64,000 bases of DNA from contig CANQPM010000001.1 of NCBI GenBank assembly GCA_947625775.1, forward strand, positions 242,383 to 306,382, read 5' to 3'. The translations under genes and the position numbers were made by a program. This DNA comes from an uncultured Lachnospiraceae bacterium. Lineage in GTDB: Bacteria; Bacillota; Clostridia; Lachnospirales; Lachnospiraceae. The number at the start of each line of letters is the position of its first letter. Positions within the stretch are counted from its first letter, which is position 1. Below, piece by piece: positions 58,847-64,000 of the stretch. Under the pieces are notes generated by a model. The model ran no database searches. It was given only the letters and a program-made list of their open reading frames with translations, and had not been told where the DNA came from.

Positions 58847-60601
58847 TTACTCCCCGATAAGGACTTCCCTGCCTTTAAAAGCGAAACCGTAGCTGAATAT
58901 CCTTTCTGGCGGGATGCCTTCCGCCGTAAGGGCTGCGGCATATTTTTTCTCCCGTATCTGCTGCAGCGCGGCTTTTAGTGTATCGTCAAGCGATTTGTCT
59001 CGGCGCGGGTTAAATACTTTAAATTCTATTATGATGGCACTGCCTCCCTCGCTTTTCGGCTTTAGCATTATGTCATATCTGCCAAATCCGCTCTCGCGGT
59101 TTGAGGTTATCACGTATCTGTCTTTTAATTCGACAATAAGCCCTAGGACAAAGCCGTGGTAGAAACGCTCGGGCTCTGCGCTGTCCGGGCTGCCGCCTGT
59201 GTCAAAGCTGCTGAATGTATGCAGCGATACCTTATTCATATAATCGTTCATCGCATCTATGTCGCCCAAAAGCAGCGCCTTGATAAAATCGCTGTAGCCG
59301 CCCGCCGCCTGAAACCAGCCTTTTATCATTGTCTCAAACATTTTGCGCACTTCCCTGTTTGTCAGCGCAAGCACATATTCCCTTTCAGTGTCGTCCTCAT
59401 CCTCATCATAGCTTGTGTATTTATCAATGCGCAGATACCCTGATGCGAGCATAAGGCTCCACAAAGTCTTTGCGCTGCCGTCAAGCTGGCTGTAGACGAT
59501 CTGCTCGTCTATGTCAGCTTTCACTGTCCCGCCGTCAAGCAGGATTTCAAAATCTTTTTTAATGTCCGCGTTTGCCTCCTGCACGAGCTTGTTTATGAGG
59601 CTGTTCGAGCTTGTGTCCGCCCAATATGTGCCGAATTTCCCGCTGTCCAGATAGTTTATTATTGACCATGGATTGTAAATGTCGGTCTTATTGCCGAATG
59701 TAAAGCCGTCATACCAGCGCTTGACGCCGTTTTTGTTTGTCAGCCCCAGTTCGTCCATCGCGTCAAATACCTCTGTTTCGGTAAAGCCAAAGGCATCTGC
59801 ATATTCGTCGGAGGTTGTCGTCACTACCTTTAAATTGTTCAAGTCAGAAAAGATTGATTCCTTGCTTACGCGGGTGATGCCTGTCATTATGCCGCGTTCA
59901 AGCCATGGGTTTGTCTTGAATGTCGAATTGAACAGGCTTCTTGTAAATGAGACAAATTCGTTCCAGTAGCCGTCTACATTTGGCTTTTGCCTTGCAAAAG
60001 ACAATGACTCCTGCATTGGCGTGTCGTACTCGTCTAATATTATTATTGCTTTTTTTCCATAATATTTGAAAAGGAACTCGGACAGACGCTTAACAGCCAT
60101 TGTTGCAACAGCATCATTCATATCCGGCGATACCATGTCAAAAATCTGTTTATCCGAATTTTCCATAGCACTGCTGTTTCTCACGAATGAATATTGCGCA
60201 TAGAGGCTGATTATAAGCTGGTACATTTTTTCTTTCGCCGCTTTACAGTTTTCTTCCTTTATCTCGGAAAAACTCAGATAAATGACGGGATATGTCCCCT
60301 GCATCTGGCGGTATTTCTCATCCTGCCATATGGAAAGCCCTTCAAACAGGTCGCCGCGTCCTGCATATTTTATGGAAAAGAAACATTCCAACATGCTCAT
60401 GGTGAGCGTCTTGCCGAAACGGCGCGGACGCGTGATGAGAGTGACGTCATCATTTTTTTCCCACCACTCCCTTATAAAATCTGTCTTGTCCACATAAAAA
60501 CACCCTGCCTCGCGCAACTTGCAAAAATCCTGTATCCCTATGCTGACTTTCCTCGCCATGCCTATGCCCTCCATTGAATGTGCTTTAAATGTACTATCCA
60601 A
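58847..60601 (-). CDS. AAA-ATPase-like / PD-(D/E)XK nuclease family protein
   Basis: 'VSIGIQDFCKLREAGCFYVDKTDFIREWWEKNDDVTLITRPRRFGKTLTMSMLECFF', 'AIIILDEYDTPMQESL'; C-term 'SGFGRYDIMLKPKSEGGSAIIIEFKVF'. Confidence 0.94.
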   Translation of the reverse strand: MDSTFKAHSMEGIGMARKVSIGIQDFCKLREAGCFYVDKTDFIREWWEKNDDVTLITRPRRFGKTLTMSMLECFFSIKYAGRGDLFEGLSIWQDEKYRQMQGTYPVIYLSFSEIKEENCKAAKEKMYQLIISLYAQYSFVRNSSAMENSDKQIFDMVSPDMNDAVATMAVKRLSEFLFKYYGKKAIIILDEYDTPMQESLSFARQKPNVDGYWNEFVSFTRSLFNSTFKTNPWLERGIMTGITRVSKESIFSDLNNLKVVTTTSDEYADAFGFTETEVFDAMDELGLTNKNGVKRWYDGFTFGNKTDIYNPWSIINYLDSGKFGTYWADTSSNSLINKLVQEANADIKKDFEILLDGGTVKADIDEQIVYSQLDGSAKTLWSLMLASGYLRIDKYTSYDEDEDDTEREYVLALTNREVRKMFETMIKGWFQAAGGYSDFIKALLLGDIDAMNDYMNKVSLHTFSSFDTGGSPDSAEPERFYHGFVLGLIVELKDRYVITSNRESGFGRYDIMLKPKSEGGSAIIIEFKVFNPRRDKSLDDTLKAALQQIREKKYAAALTAEGIPPERIFSYGFAFKGREVLIGE

Positions 60602-60928
60602 GCAACATACTAAATCATTTACATTACAGCAAACGCCCTCCGCAGCCCGCTGTATATGCTACAATATTAGCACAAATAACACGCGAATAAAAGCGGTTTC
60701 TGATATAAAGTATGGAATTTTCAAGGTGCGCGGGAAATTTATTCCACTATAACAAATCCATCTTCCTGAAAGTTTTGCACTGTCTTGTTTAAACTGGTAT
60801 CAAACCACAATAAATCCCTCTCTGCAACTGCTTTTACAGCCTCAGGCGTAGTGCCTTTCGCTTTTTACGCAGCTTTCCAATGCGGACTGCAGCTGACAGC
60901 TAAAATTTCCGCTTGGGCAGCCGCAGTA

Positions 60929-63811
60929 TCAGTCGTATTTGCCTATGCCCATTGTTTCTGCTATGTCTGTGGCAAAATTACTGACATCCGGGTCTGGCAG
61001 ACTTTTGCAGCCGTAAAACATATTTTTTGCTTCCGTGAGGCTTGATGTATCAAAGCCGCTTATGTCTAATTCTGTAAGACTCTTGCACCGACAGAACATC
61101 TGCGTCATGTTTTCTACATTTGATGTGTCAAAACCGCTTACGTCAAGAACCTTTAAATTTTTACATCCATTAAACATAAATGACATGCCTGTCACTTTTG
61201 ATGTGTTAAAGCCGCTTACGTCTAATTCTGTTATGCCACAGTTGCTATACATAGAACTCATACTTTCTACATTTGACGTATCAAAACCGCTTACGTTTAA
61301 TTCTGCGATGTTTTCACACTTTCCAAACATATATGACATATCCGTCACCTTTGATGTGTTAAAATTGCTTACATCCAATTCTGTTAAACCGCTGCAATTA
61401 TAAAACATATATGACATATCTGTCACTTCTGATGTGTTAAAGCCGCTTACATCCAATTCTGTCAAACCGCTGCAGTCCCAAAACATTCCACACATATTTC
61501 CCACATTTGAGGTATTGAAGCCGCTTACATTCAAAATTTTTAAGCTGTTGCACTCATTAAACATAGTTCTCATGGTTTCAACATTGGAGGTGTCGAAACC
61601 GCTTACGTCTAATTCTTTTATGCTGCCACATTTACTAAACATACTACGCATATTTGTTACTTTAGCCGTATCAAAACCGCTTACATCAACTTCCGCCAGA
61701 TTGGCGCAATTATAGAACATTGCGTGCATGCTTTCCGCATTGGATGTATCAAAGCTGCTTACATCCAGCTTCTCCAGCTTCTCGCAGCCATAAAACATCG
61801 ATCTCATGCCCTTAACATTTGACGTATCAAAAGTACTCAAATCCAGCTCAGACAAATTTCCGCAATCATCGAACATCCGTGACATATCAGAGGCGGTTTC
61901 TGTATGAAAGCAGCCGTTTAAGTTTACATGCTGAAGATTGGTGTAGTGCGCGAATAACTCTTTTGAGTCTTCATTCGCCGCCACGCCTCCTTCCGCGCCG
62001 ATAAACAGGTCATAGCCGCCATCTGCTCCGGCTGTCCATGCCATGACTTTTTCGTTTTTATCCTGCGATACATCCCACGCATTATCGGGCATATCATCAA
62101 GAGTGTCCAAAAATGTGACTGTGACAATATCCTTCCTCGCAATGTCTGAGCCAAGAACTTTTGAATTTTCGTCAATTTCACCGATAACTTTTTCGCTGTC
62201 AGCAATAAGGATATTTTCTTCCCATGCTTTTATGTCATTATTTTCTGTTTCTGATTTAGTCCCCGCAGATGATGTTTCCTCTGATGACGCTTCTGACGCG
62301 GCTGTTTCGCCTGTATCTGTTTCTTCTGCTGTGCTTTCTTCTGTGTCGGACGTATCAGCTTCCGTTGTATTTTCCACATACATATCTTCACTCTCATCCG
62401 ACGTCAGTTTCACTGTGACAATCACAGCTGCGACGATTATTGCAGCAAGCGCCGCGGCTGCTATCGGCATCCATTTTTTCAGGCGTAATTTTTTTGCCGC
62501 ATTGTCATCACGCTGGCTTGCGCCGCATATAGGGCAGAACGGCACATCACGGCTTATGGCATTCCCGCATTTTTTGCACAGGATTTTTACGCCGCCCTCC
62601 TCTGGCTGTACAGCGCCGCACATAGGGCAGAATGGCAGGTCGCGGCTTATGGCATTCCCGCATTTTCTGCACAGGATTTTTACGCCGCCCTCCTCTGGCT
62701 GTATGGCGCTGCTTCCTGCGGCTGCTTTGCCCGTTTCATCCCTTAACACCTCTGTCGCCTCGGCATCCCTCGGGACACCAAAGCTGCCGCTCTGGCTGTA
62801 TGACGCGGTGGTATAGTTTCTGTCGGCATCGTATATCATAACCGTATCGCCTGTCGTCATGTCGTTCCTGTCGTAGAGAATCGCTTCCAGCTCCTGCCGC
62901 ATTGACACGGGGCTTGAGTAGCGTTCCTCGGGACGGTAGGCGCATGCTTTCATGGCTATCTCCGTGAGACGGCATTTCTCCACCTGTTTCGGGCGCGGCA
63001 TCTTTTCCCCGCTCATGCGCTTCATCAGCGCACGGTCGCGGTCATCAAGGCTCACTGGGTTTGGATAATCGGGCAGGAACGGCGCGCGGTTGTTATTCAT
63101 CAGGCGGTATAGGACTATTCCAAGCGAATATATGTCCACAGCCGACGTATATGTCTGCCCCTTGTAGACTTCGGGCGCCATATACGCTGACGTGCCTTTT
63201 TTGGAAAGCTCCATGTCCTTGCGCTCTATTATCCTCGCAATGCCGAAGTCGCCGAGCTTAAATTCCCCGTCCGCCGACACGAAGATGTTGTCCGATTTTA
63301 TGTCGCGGTGGATTATGTTGTATTTCTGGCACGCCTCCAGCGCCTTGCAGATGCCTATGCCGATTTTGATTATGTCGCGCTTTGCTATTTTGCCGCCCTG
63401 CTGCTGTATGTATGCGTCAAGCGAGGTCAGGCACTCCATTTTTATAAGTATGTCCCAGCCCAAGCCGTCCTCATGCTCCATTACTGCGTGATCCTCGTAG
63501 CCTACGATATTGCCGTTGCCTTTGAGCTTGTACATGAGCTGGATTTCCTTTACCGTGTCCTCAACTATGCCGTAGAGGCTGCTTTTGATCTCCGCATCGC
63601 TCATGCCTTCGCTTTTCATAGCCTGGATTTCGGTTTTTGTTTTTGAAACCGTGATTATTTTCAGGGCGGACGTATATTCAGTGCCAAAGTCATTTCTCAC
63701 GATTTCAAATACCTTTGCAAATCCTCCTTCGCCGATAAAGCGTTTGATATGCCAGTTGCCGAAAAATGGCTCATACTTTCTGTACTGTTTTACAATTTCG
63801 CTGTCGTTCAT
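60929..63811 (-). CDS. Ser/Thr protein kinase with two zinc ribbons, one TM helix and BspA-like/DUF285 repeats
   Basis: Start MNDSEIVKQ with AGGAGG; 'NIIHRDIKSDNIFVSADGEFKLGDFGIARI'; CxxC pairs; TM 'WMPIAAAALAAIIVAAVIVTV'; many 'L.ELDVSGFDTSNV..M..MF..C' repeats. Confidence 0.94.
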   Translation of the reverse strand: MNDSEIVKQYRKYEPFFGNWHIKRFIGEGGFAKVFEIVRNDFGTEYTSALKIITVSKTKTEIQAMKSEGMSDAEIKSSLYGIVEDTVKEIQLMYKLKGNGNIVGYEDHAVMEHEDGLGWDILIKMECLTSLDAYIQQQGGKIAKRDIIKIGIGICKALEACQKYNIIHRDIKSDNIFVSADGEFKLGDFGIARIIERKDMELSKKGTSAYMAPEVYKGQTYTSAVDIYSLGIVLYRLMNNNRAPFLPDYPNPVSLDDRDRALMKRMSGEKMPRPKQVEKCRLTEIAMKACAYRPEERYSSPVSMRQELEAILYDRNDMTTGDTVMIYDADRNYTTASYSQSGSFGVPRDAEATEVLRDETGKAAAGSSAIQPEEGGVKILCRKCGNAISRDLPFCPMCGAVQPEEGGVKILCKKCGNAISRDVPFCPICGASQRDDNAAKKLRLKKWMPIAAAALAAIIVAAVIVTVKLTSDESEDMYVENTTEADTSDTEESTAEETDTGETAASEASSEETSSAGTKSETENNDIKAWEENILIADSEKVIGEIDENSKVLGSDIARKDIVTVTFLDTLDDMPDNAWDVSQDKNEKVMAWTAGADGGYDLFIGAEGGVAANEDSKELFAHYTNLQHVNLNGCFHTETASDMSRMFDDCGNLSELDLSTFDTSNVKGMRSMFYGCEKLEKLDVSSFDTSNAESMHAMFYNCANLAEVDVSGFDTAKVTNMRSMFSKCGSIKELDVSGFDTSNVETMRTMFNECNSLKILNVSGFNTSNVGNMCGMFWDCSGLTELDVSGFNTSEVTDMSYMFYNCSGLTELDVSNFNTSKVTDMSYMFGKCENIAELNVSGFDTSNVESMSSMYSNCGITELDVSGFNTSKVTGMSFMFNGCKNLKVLDVSGFDTSNVENMTQMFCRCKSLTELDISGFDTSSLTEAKNMFYGCKSLPDPDVSNFATDIAETMGIGKYD
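62550..62735 (-). repeat. Tandem 93-bp units encoding duplicated zinc ribbons
   Basis: VKILCRKCGNAISRDLPFCPMCGAVQPEEGG / VKILCKKCGNAISRDVPFCPICGA. Confidence 0.85.
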
Positions 63812-64000
63812 AAATAGCTTTCCTCCTGATATATCATTTAATAAATTAAATATTTTACCGTTTATATAGATGCATGGGGCTGGGCTTTGCCTGCACACAG
63901 TTTTAAAAGACATGGTAAAACTACCATCTATGGTATAGACATAAAAAATCCTGATATAAAGCCTTGTAAATTCCATACTTTATATCAGGATTTCTTTTTA
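63707..64000. repeat. ~294-bp direct repeat of 58520-58813 (kinase 5' end plus upstream region)
   Basis: Aligned without gaps at a constant offset of 5187 with only a few mismatches. Confidence 0.93.

Noticed and set aside
61000-61900. Possible CRISPR-like array (regularly spaced repeated motifs)
   Set aside because: The repeats are imperfect, in frame and encode DUF285 units; no cas genes or constant direct repeats are present.
60843-63869. Multiple plus-strand ORFs (e.g. 61035-61403, 61434-61715, 62043-62816)
   Set aside because: They are antisense shadows of the kinase DUF285 repeats and low-complexity linker; the repeat periodicity explains the open frames.

Overview
This 64 kb window looks like a Firmicutes/Clostridia (Lachnospiraceae-like) genome segment, with most genes on the minus strand. 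The first ~30 kb is mainly housekeeping and metabolic: a RepB-type initiator running off the left edge, YfhO, a MoxR/DUF58 locus, SpoIIID, GGDEF, GH36, an MFS symporter, NlpC/P60, an FKBP lipoprotein, a PTS IIC, FolD and an ECF sigma/anti-sigma pair. From ~30 kb onward it becomes accessory. There is an HNH restriction enzyme with a two-headed adenine methyltransferase, a YtrA/ABC locus, a mosaic of short duplicated fragments around 39-41 kb, a frame-shifted trxB/trxA chimera, GH127, and an ADP-ribosylglycohydrolase-macrodomain fusion. The main candidate for an undescribed system is the compact minus-strand operon 47212-56218, next to a tyrosine recombinase. It encodes: a DnaK paralog with a tandemly duplicated substrate-binding beta domain, truncated lid and altered GGGNFS motif; a 43-aa zinc-ribbon ORF missed by the ORF track; a HerA/VirB4-like ATPase with a glycine-zipper segment; a papain/C39-like cysteine protease; two orphan proteins; and a second, divergent Hsp70 fused to RCC1-like repeats. 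The right end holds a receptor-like Ser/Thr kinase with BspA/DUF285 repeats and a reciprocally degraded duplicate of an XRE/kinase module. All calls come from reading motifs by eye; no database search was run.
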